The translations under genes and the position numbers were made by a program. Positions 1 through 10,166 of a DNA stretch of 64,000 nucleotides are shown piece by piece. Source of the stretch: Tsukamurella sp. 1534 (GTDB lineage Bacteria > Actinomycetota > Actinomycetes > Mycobacteriales > Mycobacteriaceae); NCBI RefSeq assembly GCF_000312385.1, contig NZ_HE997626.1:2281862-2345861 (forward strand), written 5' to 3'. The notes beneath the pieces were generated by a model, which was given only the letters and a program-made list of their open reading frames with translations, was not told the origin of the DNA and did no database searches. The stretch's first letter is position 1. Every line of letters begins with the position of its first letter.

Positions 1-2053
<2,053 letters not shown>

Positions 2054-2083
2054 CGGTTGCAGTAGCAGGAGGTCGTCCCGCAG

Positions 2084-3082
2084 ATGCTCGACAAGTACCG
2101 CCAGCGGTGGCCGTGGTTCGACCACGTGATGGCCGCCGCCACCAGGTATCAGGACAAGAAGGGCGACTACTACGGGGCGGGGATCACGTACTTCAGCGTG
2201 TTCGCCCTGTTCCCGCTCGCGATGGTCGCGTTCTCCATCGGCGGCTACGTCCTGGTCAACGACGCCGACCTGCTGGCCGACATCAAGCAGCAGATCAGCA
2301 AGGCGATGGCCAACCCCGAGATGGCCACGACGGTGAATCAGCTGCTCGACAAGGCGATCTCGTCCCGCGGCACCGTGGGCGTCATCGGCCTGCTCGGCGG
2401 CGTGTGGGCGGGCCTCGGCTGGGTCGGCAACGTGCGCGCCGCCCTCACCGAGATGTGGGACAGCGAGACCCCGGACGAGAACTTCGTCAAGACCAAGCTC
2501 GGCGATCTGGTGGCGCTGATCGGCCTGTTCGCCGCCATCGTGGTGTGCTCCGCGCTGATCGCGGTGGGCAGTAGCCCGCTGACCAAGCGGCTGATCGAGA
2601 ACGCTGGCCTGGGGGACGTCCCCGGCCTCCGCTTCCTCGTGTCCGCCGTGACCCTGCTGATCACCGTGTTCGCGACGTGGGTGCTCTGGACCTTCGTCAT
2701 CGCGCGCCTGCCCCGGGTGGCCTTCCCGTGGAAGAACGCGATGCGCGCGGGCCTGCTCATGGCGGTCGCCTTCACGATCTTCACCCAGTTCGCGACGCTC
2801 ATCATCGGCGCGACGATGCGCAGCCCCGCGGGCGCCACGTTCGGCCCGATCCTCGGCATCATGCTGTTCATCTACTTCACCGCGCGGATGCTGCTGTTCA
2901 GCACCGCGTGGGCCGCGACCGACCCGCGGAACCAGAAGTACGTCATCCCGGCCGCGCCCGATCCCGTGGTGATCTCGCCGGTCGTCCGGCAGGAGTCCGA
3001 CCCGGGCCGGGCGGTGGCCGCGGGCGCCGCCGGCCTGGCGGCGGGCATCGGGCTCGGCGCGCTGTTCCGCCGCCGCCGCTGA
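2084..3082 (+). CDS. yhjD: YihY/BrkB-family inner membrane protein (YhjD-like)
   Basis: This 332-residue polytopic membrane protein belongs to the YihY/virulence factor BrkB family. The N-terminal FDHVMAAATRYQDKKGDYYGAGITYFSVFALFPL is typical of the family (motif at residues 11-44), followed by five to six hydrophobic segments including GVIGLLGGVWAGLGW and a GPILGIMLFIYFTARMLL region near 255-272. The C-terminus carries one more hydrophobic Ala/Gly stretch and a basic RRRR tail. An AGGAGG ribosome-binding site at 2067-2072 fixes the ATG at 2084. The trpS-yhjD order is conserved in mycobacteria. The substrate is unknown; a transporter or flippase role is only suggested for the family. Confidence 0.9.
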   Translation: MLDKYRQRWPWFDHVMAAATRYQDKKGDYYGAGITYFSVFALFPLAMVAFSIGGYVLVNDADLLADIKQQISKAMANPEMATTVNQLLDKAISSRGTVGVIGLLGGVWAGLGWVGNVRAALTEMWDSETPDENFVKTKLGDLVALIGLFAAIVVCSALIAVGSSPLTKRLIENAGLGDVPGLRFLVSAVTLLITVFATWVLWTFVIARLPRVAFPWKNAMRAGLLMAVAFTIFTQFATLIIGATMRSPAGATFGPILGIMLFIYFTARMLLFSTAWAATDPRNQKYVIPAAPDPVVISPVVRQESDPGRAVAAGAAGLAAGIGLGALFRRRR

Positions 3083-3089
3083 GACCGGC

Positions 3090-4574
3090 TCAGTCCGGCG
3101 CGGTCTCGCGGGGCAGGGTCTCGCCGCGGAAGAACGCGGGGCGGTGCACGGCGCACGCGATCATGAGCGGCAGGCCGAGCACCAGCATCCCCACTCCGAG
3201 CACGAACACGCCGCCGATGCCGCCGATCACCGTCTCGCCGTAGTCGACCGAGACCATGTCGACGGCGCTCTGCGCGAACGCCCACACCATCGTCGCGCCG
3301 CCGAGGAGCGGGAACACCAGCCGCAGCACGACGTTCCGCAGCGAGGAGAACAGCGTACGGCGGAAGAACCACACGCACGCGAACGCCGTGATCGCGTAGT
3401 AGAACGCGACCGCCAGGCCGAGCGAGGTGATCGAGTCCTCGAGGGCGTTGCGGCTGAACACCGACAGTGTCAGGTAGAACAGCAGCGCCGAGGCGCCCAT
3501 CACCAGCGTGCCGAAGGACGGCGTCAGGTACCGCGGATGCACCCGGGCGAACCGGTCCGGGACGGCCTTGTAGACCGCCATCGCGAGGGTGCCGCGGGCG
3601 GTGGGCAGCACCGTCGACTGGGTGGAGGAGAGGGCGGACAGCGCCACGGTGAGCAGCAGCAGGGCCGCGAGCACCGCGCCGCCGACGGGCTCGCCCAGCA
3701 CCGTGAGCACGTCGTCGCGGTTCTCCGGATTGTTCAGGCCGATGCCCGTCGTGCCGAACCCCGCGTAGGCCTGTACCGCGAACGCCACCAGCACGTAGGT
3801 ACCCAGCAGGACCACCGTGGACAGCACCGCGGCGCGGCCCGGCGTGGTGGCCGAGCCCTTGGTCTCCTCGCCGACCGCGAGGCACGCATCCCAGCCCCAG
3901 TAGAGGAAGATGCAGAGGATCACCGCGGCGGCCACCTGCGAGGCGTCGAGCCCCGACGGGACCATCCAGGACCAGCTGGGCGTCGCCGCCTGCTCGCCGG
4001 CGTGGCCGGTGTAGACCAGGACCAGGGCGGCGACCGCCGCGATCACGAGCACCGCGAACTGGATCGCCATGAGCACGTTCTGCATCCGCTCGGACACGAT
4101 GATCCCGCGGTAGCTGACCCACGTCATCGCGACGATGAGCGCGCACCCCAGCAGCGTGACGGGCCACCGGGAGTCGGCGAGCCCCGGCATGCCGAGGAAC
4201 CGGAACAGGTAGACGCCGGAGATCTCGGCGACGTTGGCCAGCACGATGATCGCGGAGACGGCGAGGCCCCAGCCGCCCATCCAGCCGACCCAGGGCCCGA
4301 AGGCCTTGCTGCCCCACGTGAACGTGGTGCCGCAGTCCGGCACCACGTCGGCCAGCTCGCGGTAGGCGACGGCCACCATGAGCATGGGGATGAAGGCGAG
4401 GGCGAACATCGCGGGCGCCTTGTCGTGCACCGTCGCCACCACGTAGCCGAGGGTCGCGGCCAGGCTGTACGCGGGGGCCGTCGAGGACAGGCCGATCGCC
4501 ATGTTCCCGAGCAGGCCGAGCGAGTCCGAACGCAGTCCCTTGTCCGGGACCCGCTCGACCGTGGGGGCGGCCAT
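3090..4574 (-). CDS. APC-family amino acid permease
   Basis: A 494-residue amino acid/polyamine/organocation (APC) superfamily transporter with about twelve hydrophobic segments. The N-terminal segment carries the superfamily signature (LGLLGNMAIGLSSTAPAYSLA, residues 18-38), and a conserved GTTFTWGSKAFGPWVGW re-entrant region follows near residues 82-98. Its ATG abuts the stop codon of the upstream dacB-like gene with no spacer, so the two are probably co-transcribed and translationally coupled. The 3' end faces the yhjD 3' end 7 bp away. The substrate cannot be read from the sequence. Cytoplasmic-membrane uptake of an amino acid or amine is the family expectation. Confidence 0.9.
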   Translation of the reverse strand: MAAPTVERVPDKGLRSDSLGLLGNMAIGLSSTAPAYSLAATLGYVVATVHDKAPAMFALAFIPMLMVAVAYRELADVVPDCGTTFTWGSKAFGPWVGWMGGWGLAVSAIIVLANVAEISGVYLFRFLGMPGLADSRWPVTLLGCALIVAMTWVSYRGIIVSERMQNVLMAIQFAVLVIAAVAALVLVYTGHAGEQAATPSWSWMVPSGLDASQVAAAVILCIFLYWGWDACLAVGEETKGSATTPGRAAVLSTVVLLGTYVLVAFAVQAYAGFGTTGIGLNNPENRDDVLTVLGEPVGGAVLAALLLLTVALSALSSTQSTVLPTARGTLAMAVYKAVPDRFARVHPRYLTPSFGTLVMGASALLFYLTLSVFSRNALEDSITSLGLAVAFYYAITAFACVWFFRRTLFSSLRNVVLRLVFPLLGGATMVWAFAQSAVDMVSVDYGETVIGGIGGVFVLGVGMLVLGLPLMIACAVHRPAFFRGETLPRETAPD

Positions 4575-5876
4575 CTACCGGCTCCGGTTCGCGCGCATCG
4601 CGGCCCCGACCAGGACGGCGATGACGGCGATCCCGCCCACGCCGATCAGCAGGCGGGTACCCGTGCCCATGCCCTCGGGTGCCCCGCCGGCGTCCACGAC
4701 GCGGGGTTCACCCGGCGCCGCGGCGGCCTCGGTCCTCTCGGTGCGCCCCGGTTCGACGAGGGTGCCCACGGACTTCCCGCGCAGCGCGACGCCGTAGTCG
4801 AGCAGCCTGCGGTACTGGTCCCAGTAGGTGTTCCCGGCCTGGGTCAGGCCGAACATCTGCACGATGACGTACCGGTGCCCGTCGCGGTCCACGGCGCCGA
4901 CGAAGGTCTTCTTCGCGTCGTCGGTGTACCCGTTCTTGCCGGCGACCGCCCCGGGGAAGTCGGTCAGGAGCCGGTTCTCGTTGAGGATCGGGTACGGCGC
5001 CACCGACGTCGGGGGAGGGGGCGGGGTCGCGCCCGGCGGCAGGGGCTGCGGGGGCGCGGTGGTGGGCACCGGCGGATGCCCGGGGAACGTGATCTGCTTG
5101 GTGGACGCGATCCGCACGAACCGGTCGTCCTTGAGCGCCGCGCGCAGGATGAGGGCCAGGTCGTACGGGCTGCTGCTCATACCGGGGGCGTCCAGGCCCG
5201 ACGGGGTCGCGGCCCGGGTGTCCCGCGCGCCCAGCGATTCCGCGAGGTCGTTCATCCGCCCGACGGCCGCGTCCACGCCGCCGAGCTGCCGCGCGAGGGC
5301 GTGCGCCGCGTCGTTGCCGGAGATCAGCAGCAGCCCCTTGAGGAGGTCCTCGACGGTGTACCTGCCGCCGGGTTCGATGCCCGCGGCGTCGCCCTCCTGG
5401 TCGGTGTCCTCCTGCGTCCCCTCGACCACGGTGGACAGGTCGAGGTCGCGGAGCGCGACCTGCGCCAGCAGCAGCTTGATGGTGCTGGCGGGGCGGTAGC
5501 GCCCGTGCGGGTCCTTCGCGGCGACGACGGTGCCGTCGGTCGCGTCGGCGATGAGCCAGCCGGCGGAGTCGATGCCGGGCGGGGCGGGCGGCGCACCGTC
5601 GGGCGCGACCACGCCGCAGCGCCCGAGCTTCTCTCCGCCCACCGGCGGGTCGGGGACCGGCAGCGGAGAGGGCGCGGCCTGGCCGGGCTTCGGCACCTCG
5701 GACTCGTCGACCGGGGGCGGCGGCGCCTGCTTGTGCGGGCAGCCGTCCGTGACGAGGGTGTGCACGGCGGGCACGGGGGTCGGTGGCGGGGTCGGCGCCG
5801 CGGTGGCCGCGCCGGGGGCGGCGAGCGCCCCGAGCAGGCCGACGGCGGCGACGGCCCGGAGGGCGCGCGCGGTCAT
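4575..5876 (-). CDS. dacB: D-alanyl-D-alanine carboxypeptidase, peptidase S11 (DacB-like)
   Basis: This low-molecular-weight penicillin-binding protein trims the terminal D-Ala of peptidoglycan stem peptides outside the cell. The 433-residue product has a signal peptide (residues 1-27), a proline-rich linker, the catalytic STIK tetrad at 131-134, SGN at 186-188 and a C-terminal membrane anchor near 403-423 followed by a short basic tail. The third active-site motif reads KNG (314-316) where most S11 enzymes have KTG or KSG. A proline-rich insertion lies near 265-295. A TAGCAT hexamer at 5885-5890 (minus strand), eight bases before the ATG, suggests a leaderless mRNA. It is divergent from the sucrase/ferredoxin-like gene. 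Confidence 0.92.
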   Translation of the reverse strand: MTARALRAVAAVGLLGALAAPGAATAAPTPPPTPVPAVHTLVTDGCPHKQAPPPPVDESEVPKPGQAAPSPLPVPDPPVGGEKLGRCGVVAPDGAPPAPPGIDSAGWLIADATDGTVVAAKDPHGRYRPASTIKLLLAQVALRDLDLSTVVEGTQEDTDQEGDAAGIEPGGRYTVEDLLKGLLLISGNDAAHALARQLGGVDAAVGRMNDLAESLGARDTRAATPSGLDAPGMSSSPYDLALILRAALKDDRFVRIASTKQITFPGHPPVPTTAPPQPLPPGATPPPPPTSVAPYPILNENRLLTDFPGAVAGKNGYTDDAKKTFVGAVDRDGHRYVIVQMFGLTQAGNTYWDQYRRLLDYGVALRGKSVGTLVEPGRTERTEAAAAPGEPRVVDAGGAPEGMGTGTRLLIGVGGIAVIAVLVGAAMRANRSR

Positions 5877-5884
5877 CGGGGCTC

Positions 5885-5902
5885 ATGCTAGTCCGCTACC
5901 GT
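5885..5902. promoter_or_regulatory. Divergent -10 elements for dacB and the Suc/Fer-like gene
   Basis: In the 32-bp gap between the two divergent start codons lie TAGCAT on the minus strand (5885-5890, eight bases before the dacB ATG) and TACCGT on the plus strand (5897-5902, six bases before the ATG at 5909). They are only 6 bp apart, so each polymerase footprint covers the other gene's start. Leaderless initiation of both is inferred from spacing. Confidence 0.55.
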
Positions 5903-5908
5903 GGCGCT

Positions 5909-6781
5909 ATGACGGTGCGCTGTTCGAGTTTCGTGGACGAGCCGCTGCCGGGCACCGCGACCACCGAGCGCGGCTGGCTGTGCATCGAGAACGACGCGGG
6001 GTGGGGGCGAGATCCGTTCTCGGGTGAGACCTTCCCGGCGGACGTGGGCGACGCCATCGAATCCTTCGCCGCCGCACACGATCTGCGGGTGCTGCTGATC
6101 CGGCGGCCGGGCCGCGCGGGCGGCTTCCGGGCGCGCCGAAGGGTGTTCGTGGCGCGGTCGGTGGCGGGCGAGACGGCCCTGCGCCGGTTCGAGGTGGAGG
6201 ACTACGCGCTGATCCCGTCGCTCGACCTGGGCGCCGGGGAGCCCGCGGAGCCGATGGCGCTGGTGTGCACGAACGGCAAGCGCGACGTGTGCTGCGCCGT
6301 GCAGGGCCGCCCGCTCGCCGCGTCGCTCGCGGGCTGCTACGCCGACCCCGTCGTGTGGGAGTGCTCGCACACCGGCGGCCACCGGTTCGCACCCGTACTG
6401 ATCGTGCTGCCCACGGGCTACACCTACGGGCGGGTCACGGCGGGTGAGGCCAAGGAGGTGTTCGACGGTGCGCGCGCCGGCGTCGTGTCGACGACCGGGC
6501 TGCGGGGCCGGTCGCCGCTGCCGCCGGTGGGGCAGGTCGCGGAGGTCGCGGTGCGGGAGGCGCTGGGCGCCGCGGTGGGGCCGGACGTCCTCCGGGTCAC
6601 CGTCGAGCCCGGGGCCGAGGCGAAGAACGCCGACGAGGGTGAGGCCGTCGTGCGGCACGAAGACGGCCGGGCGTGGCGGGTGCGGGCGCGGGCGGAGGAG
6701 CTGCCGCCCCGCGTGGCGTCCTGCGGGAAGAAGCCGTCGCCCGCCCGGGGATGGCGCGTGGCATCGATCTCGCCGGCCTGA
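5909..6781 (+). CDS. Sucrase/ferredoxin-like family protein (thioredoxin-like Fe-S fold)
   Basis: This 290-residue protein matches the Suc_Fer-like family. The diagnostic parts are LVCTNGKRDVCCAVQGRP near residues 117-134, with cysteines suited to a [2Fe-2S]-type site, and VWECSHTGGHRFAP shortly after, followed by LPTGYTYGRV. Members have a thioredoxin-like ferredoxin fold. The name sucrase is historical and no sucrase activity should be assumed; an electron-transfer role is the better inference. The ATG at 5909 is preceded by TACCGT with six bases between, a leaderless arrangement. A perfect 9-bp inverted repeat follows the stop. Confidence 0.82.
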   Translation: MTVRCSSFVDEPLPGTATTERGWLCIENDAGWGRDPFSGETFPADVGDAIESFAAAHDLRVLLIRRPGRAGGFRARRRVFVARSVAGETALRRFEVEDYALIPSLDLGAGEPAEPMALVCTNGKRDVCCAVQGRPLAASLAGCYADPVVWECSHTGGHRFAPVLIVLPTGYTYGRVTAGEAKEVFDGARAGVVSTTGLRGRSPLPPVGQVAEVAVREALGAAVGPDVLRVTVEPGAEAKNADEGEAVVRHEDGRAWRVRARAEELPPRVASCGKKPSPARGWRVASISPA

Positions 6782-6784
6782 GCA

Positions 6785-6809
6785 ATTGCGGACGAGAAGT
6801 GTCCGCAAT
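6785..6809. repeat. Perfect 9-bp inverted repeat, operator or hairpin
   Basis: ATTGCGGAC at 6785-6793 and GTCCGCAAT at 6801-6809 are exact reverse complements separated by seven bases. The element starts three bases after the stop of the Suc/Fer-like gene and ends 19 bp before the start of the next gene. It could be an operator for the oxidoreductase gene or a transcript hairpin. There is no T-run after it, which argues against a strong intrinsic terminator. Confidence 0.55.
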
Positions 6810-6828
6810 CGGCGCCACACTGAGTGGC

Positions 6829-7302
6829 ATGACTGAGACGACTCCCGAACCCGGCTCCTACGACGACCCCGAGATGCCCTGGAACACGCTCACCGCGGAG
6901 ACCATCGGCGACTGGAACACGAAAGTGATCGCCGAATTCCGCGCCAACGCCGGCGCCGTCGGCGGCGTGTACGAGGGCGGCACGATGATCCTGCTGACCA
7001 CGACCGGCGCCCGTTCCGGGCGGCCGCACACCGTGCCGCTGTCCCCGATGCTCCGGGGTGAGCAGATGTACCTCAGCTCGTTCATCGAGAAGGCGTACCC
7101 GGCGTGGTGGCACAACGCGCGCAGGGAACCGCACGTCACCGTCGAGATCGGCGACCGCACCGTGCCGGCCGTCGCGCGGGTGCTCGAGGGCGAGGAGTAC
7201 GACGAGTTCGCCCGGTGGGTGCTGCAGAACAACCCCGATCTCGCCGCGTTCCAGGCCACCGTCGACAGGCCGATCCCGCTGGTGGAGCTGACGCTCGAGT
7301 GA
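6829..7302 (+). CDS. Deazaflavin (F420)-dependent nitroreductase family protein
   Basis: This 157-residue protein belongs to the DDN/F420-dependent quinone reductase-like split beta-barrel family that is expanded in mycobacteria. The core reads GGTMILLTTTGARSGRPHTVPLSPM (residues 49-73), with the conserved TGARSG cofactor loop, then AWWHNARREPHVTVEIG. Members use coenzyme F420 or flavin for two-electron reductions; the substrate here is unknown. The ATG at 6829 is chosen because it precedes the family N-terminus. The open frame extends upstream into non-homologous sequence. A weak -10 (CACACT, 6816-6821) lies seven bases before it. Confidence 0.8.
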   Translation: MTETTPEPGSYDDPEMPWNTLTAETIGDWNTKVIAEFRANAGAVGGVYEGGTMILLTTTGARSGRPHTVPLSPMLRGEQMYLSSFIEKAYPAWWHNARREPHVTVEIGDRTVPAVARVLEGEEYDEFARWVLQNNPDLAAFQATVDRPIPLVELTLE

Positions 7303-7332
7303 TGTGGGGAGCATCACGCGGCCATTCATCCG

Positions 7333-7370
7333 ATTCGAATATTCCATGTGGAGTAATCGGCGAGTAGTCT
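7333..7370 (+). promoter_or_regulatory. Probable PadR-gene promoter with overlapping palindromes
   Basis: In the AT-richer 111-bp gap before the PadR gene, two perfect 8-bp palindromes overlap: ATTCGAAT (7333-7340) and GAATATTC (7337-7344). A TAGTCT -10-like hexamer lies at 7365-7370, about 44 bp before the ATG. This layout suits a promoter with an upstream operator, probably for autoregulation by PadR. It lacks the ATGT/ACAT spacing known for some PadR operators, so the binder is uncertain. Confidence 0.4.
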
Positions 7371-7413
7371 CGTCGGGGTCAACCCGACACAGCATCCGGA
7401 TCGGAGGTCGCCG

Positions 7414-7995
7414 ATGGCGCGCGAACGCGCCCTCACCCCGCTCGCCATCGCCGCGCTCGCGCTGCTCGCGGAGCGGGACATGCATCCCTACGAGATGTTC
7501 ACCACGATGGTGGAGCGGCACGAGGATCTCGTGGTCAAGCTCCGCGCCGGATCGCTGTACCACACCGTGAACCGGCTGGAGGGCGACGGACTCGTCTCCG
7601 CCGTCGGCACCGACCGCGACGGCAACCGGCCGGAGCGCACCACCTACGCGATCCGCCCGGCGGGGCGGGAGCGGCTGCAGGACACCGTCGCCCAGCTCCT
7701 CGCCGAGCCCGTCGAGGAGTACCCCCGGTTCCCGCTCGCGATCGCCGAATCGCACCACCTCGACGGTGCGCTGGTGGCCCGGCTGCTCACGGGGCGCCTG
7801 CACCGCACCGAGGCGCGGGCGGCGGCCCTCCGGTCCGGGCACGCCCACGCGTCCACCCACGTCCAGGAGGCGCGCCTCCTCGACATCGACTACCTCGCCG
7901 CGATGGCGGAGGCCGAGGCCGCCTGGCTCCGCGGCGTCCTCGACCGGCTCCGCGACGGCACTCTCGACTGGAAGGCCACCGACCATGGCGAATGA
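7414..7995 (+). CDS. PadR-family transcriptional regulator
   Basis: This 193-residue protein begins with a PadR winged helix: LTPLAIAALALLAERDMHPYEM at residues 6-27, then LRAGSLYHTVNRLEGDGLV, with the S-Y-x-x-x-x-R-L signature of the recognition helix and wing. The rest is the long helical C-terminal domain of class PadR-s1/AphA proteins. A GGAGG at 7403-7407 sets the ATG. The gene overlaps the MFS gene by 11 bp, so it most likely controls that exporter in response to a small-molecule ligand, as for many PadR-MFS pairs. Confidence 0.9.
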   Translation: MARERALTPLAIAALALLAERDMHPYEMFTTMVERHEDLVVKLRAGSLYHTVNRLEGDGLVSAVGTDRDGNRPERTTYAIRPAGRERLQDTVAQLLAEPVEEYPRFPLAIAESHHLDGALVARLLTGRLHRTEARAAALRSGHAHASTHVQEARLLDIDYLAAMAEAEAAWLRGVLDRLRDGTLDWKATDHGE

Positions 7996-9523
7996 CGCCA
8001 CCGCACAGGGCAACCCGCCCGGAACGCCCGCCGACTACCGCCCCTGGCCCGCGCTGTGGGCCATGGTGATCGGCTTCTTCATGATCCTCGTGGACTCCAC
8101 GATCGTCTCCGTGGCGACGGACTCGATCATGGTGGGCCTCAAGACCGATCTCAACAGCGTGGTCTGGGTGACCAGCGCCTACCTGCTCGCCTACGTCGTG
8201 CCGCTGCTGGTCGCGGGCCGGCTCGGCGACATGTACGGCCCCAAGAAGCTCTACCTGCTGGGCCTGGTGATCTTCACCGCCGCCTCGGCGTGGTGCGGCT
8301 TCTCCGGTACGGCCGGCATGCTCATCGCCGCCCGCGTGGTGCAGGGCTTCGGCGCCGCGCTGATGACCCCGCAGACGATGGCGGTGATCACCCGGACCTT
8401 CCCGGCGGAGAAGCGCGGCAGCGCCATGGCCCTCTGGGGTTCGGTGGCGGGCGTGGCGATCCTGGTGGGGCCGCTCGCGGGCGGCGTGCTCGTGGACCGC
8501 CTGGGCTGGGAGTGGGTGTTCTTCGTCAACGTGCCCGTGGGCGTGATCGCGTTCGCCCTCGCGGTGCGGCTGGTCCCGTCGCTGCCCACGCACCGGCACC
8601 GGTTCGACGTGATCGGCATCGTGCTCAGCGCCGCCGGGCTGTTCCTCCTCACGTTCGGCCTGCAGGAGGGGCAGAAGTACGACTGGGGCACACTCTGGCA
8701 CCTGGGCGGTGTCCCGATCACGGTGTGGACGCTGATCGGCGCCGGGCTGGTGCTGCTGGCCGTCTTCGTGTGGTGGCAGTCGCGGGTGCCCGAGCCGCTG
8801 ATGTCCTTGTCGCTGTTCAAGGACCGCAACTTCTCCCTCGCCAACCTGGCCATCGCCACGATGGGCTTCGCGGTGACCGGCATGTCCATCCCGATGATGC
8901 TCTTCGCGCAGAAGTCGATGGGGCTCACCCCCACCCGCTCGGCGCTGCTGCTCATCCCGCTCGCGGTGATCTCGGGCGGCCTGGCGCCGTTGTCCGGCAA
9001 GCTGATCGACCAGATGCACCCGCGCTACCTCGCGGGCTTCGGCTTCGCCACCAACTCGATCGCCCTGTTCTGGCTCGGCGCCGTGGCCTCGCCCACCACG
9101 TCGGTGGTCGGGATCCTGCTGCCGATCGCACTCATGGGCGTGGGCAACGCGTTCATCTGGGGGCCGCTGGCCACCACCGCGAACCGGAACCTGCCACTGC
9201 ACCTCGCCGGCGCGGGATCGGGCGTCTACAACATGACCCGGCAGGTGGGTGCCGTGCTCGGCAGCGCCGCGGTGGGCGTGCTGATGCAGAACCGGATCCA
9301 GGCCGAGTTCGAGCCGGTCTTCCCGCCCGGGCGGGTGCCGTCGCAGGAGGCGATGAGCGGCGCGATCGGGCCGCTTCCCGACTTCCTCGCGGCGCCGTTC
9401 GCGGAGGCCATGGGCAGCAGCATCTACCTGCCCGCCGCCGCGCTGATCTTCGGCTTCGTCGCGGTGCTCTGCTTCGCGCTGCCGGTGCACCTGCGCAAGG
9501 AACAGGAGCCGGCGGCGGTCTAG
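7985..9523 (+). CDS. DHA2-family MFS drug exporter (EmrB/QacA type)
   Basis: A 512-residue major facilitator with fourteen predicted transmembrane helices. It has the DHA2 motif A loop (AGRLGDMYGPKKLYLLG near residues 76-90), motif B-like AARVVQGFGAALMTP, and motif C VAGVAILVGPLAGGVLVDRLGWEWVFFVNVP (near residues 156-186). It is expected to be a proton-driven multidrug or metabolite exporter. The ATG at 7985 lies inside the end of the PadR gene (11-bp overlap), indicating translational coupling. Its TAG stop overlaps the TAG of the convergent TetR gene within a CTAG. Confidence 0.92.
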   Translation: MANDATAQGNPPGTPADYRPWPALWAMVIGFFMILVDSTIVSVATDSIMVGLKTDLNSVVWVTSAYLLAYVVPLLVAGRLGDMYGPKKLYLLGLVIFTAASAWCGFSGTAGMLIAARVVQGFGAALMTPQTMAVITRTFPAEKRGSAMALWGSVAGVAILVGPLAGGVLVDRLGWEWVFFVNVPVGVIAFALAVRLVPSLPTHRHRFDVIGIVLSAAGLFLLTFGLQEGQKYDWGTLWHLGGVPITVWTLIGAGLVLLAVFVWWQSRVPEPLMSLSLFKDRNFSLANLAIATMGFAVTGMSIPMMLFAQKSMGLTPTRSALLLIPLAVISGGLAPLSGKLIDQMHPRYLAGFGFATNSIALFWLGAVASPTTSVVGILLPIALMGVGNAFIWGPLATTANRNLPLHLAGAGSGVYNMTRQVGAVLGSAAVGVLMQNRIQAEFEPVFPPGRVPSQEAMSGAIGPLPDFLAAPFAEAMGSSIYLPAAALIFGFVAVLCFALPVHLRKEQEPAAV

Positions 9524-10116
9524 CGACCCCCCGGTCCGGCCGCGTACAGCGCGCGCAGGTGGGCGACGTGGGCGGTCCACGCGGCGCCGGTGGGCAAGGT
9601 TCGCGGCGCGGCGGCCGCGAGCTGCGCGTGCCCCAGGTACGTCGCGAACGCGGCGACCGCGGAGCTGCGCGCGGTCTCCTCGTCCTGGCCCGCGGCGCGG
9701 TACAGGCTCGCGACGTAGTCGATCCGGCGCTCGGTGACCCGGGCGACGGCGGCGCCCACACTCGGATCGTCGGCGGCCGCGAAGAGCGCCTGCTCCAGCG
9801 GCTCGGTGACGCTCTCGAACGCGGCCTCGAGCAGGACGGCGATCCGTTCGGGGGCGTCGGGCGATGCGCTGGTCGCGACGATCACCGCGTCGGTGTGCAC
9901 CCGCTCCCAGGCGTCCATGGTCCGGTCCAGGAGCTCGCGCCGATTCGTGAAGTGCCAGTAGAAGCTCCCCTTCGTCGCGCCCAGGCGCTTCGCCAGGGGT
10001 TCGACGGCGGCCGCCTGCACGCCGCCCTCGGCGATCGCCTCCAGGGCGGCCGCGGTCCAATCGTCCGCCGTGAGGCGCTTCTTGGGGGTGGTTCCCGCCG
10101 GGGTGGTTCCTGCCAT
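9520..10116 (-). CDS. TetR-family transcriptional repressor
   Basis: This 198-residue protein has an N-terminal TetR helix-turn-helix at about residues 37-58 (VEPLAKRLGATKGSFYWHF) and a helical ligand-binding domain. The ATG at 10116 is preferred over ATG codons further upstream because a TACCGT hexamer lies exactly six bases before it, giving a leaderless start. That hexamer sits in the centre of a 16-bp palindrome, so the protein very likely represses itself. It is divergent from the SRPBCC-DUF2867 gene and is probably its regulator too. Confidence 0.88.
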   Translation of the reverse strand: MAGTTPAGTTPKKRLTADDWTAAALEAIAEGGVQAAAVEPLAKRLGATKGSFYWHFTNRRELLDRTMDAWERVHTDAVIVATSASPDAPERIAVLLEAAFESVTEPLEQALFAAADDPSVGAAVARVTERRIDYVASLYRAAGQDEETARSSAVAAFATYLGHAQLAAAAPRTLPTGAAWTAHVAHLRALYAAGPGGR

Positions 10117-10119
10117 GGA

Positions 10120-10135
10120 CATACGGTACCGTATG
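10120..10135. promoter_or_regulatory. 16-bp perfect palindromic operator containing a two-way -10
   Basis: CATACGGTACCGTATG is a perfect 16-bp palindrome. Its core is symmetric, so TACCGT reads on both strands: 10123-10128 on the minus strand, six bases before the TetR ATG, and 10127-10132 on the plus strand, about 34 bp before the divergent ATG. A single repressor site would therefore cover both -10 elements. TetR binding is inferred. Confidence 0.75.
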
Positions 10136-10140
10136 GATGC

Positions 10141-10156
10141 CATACGCAGCCGTACG
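10141..10156. promoter_or_regulatory. Second, imperfect copy of the TetR operator
   Basis: CATACGCAGCCGTACG repeats the outer half-sites of the palindrome at 10120-10135, with one mismatch between its 6-bp arms. The two sites are exactly 21 bp apart start to start, about two helical turns, which would place two TetR dimers on the same DNA face. It ends at the GGAGG ribosome-binding site of the downstream gene. Confidence 0.6.
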
Positions 10157-10166
10157 GAGGTGCTCG

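Noticed and set aside
3144-5891. A 915-residue plus-strand open frame opposite the permease and dacB
   Set aside because: Its composition is dominated by Arg, His, Gly and Glu repeats. The opposite-strand genes have clear transmembrane and penicillin-binding motifs.
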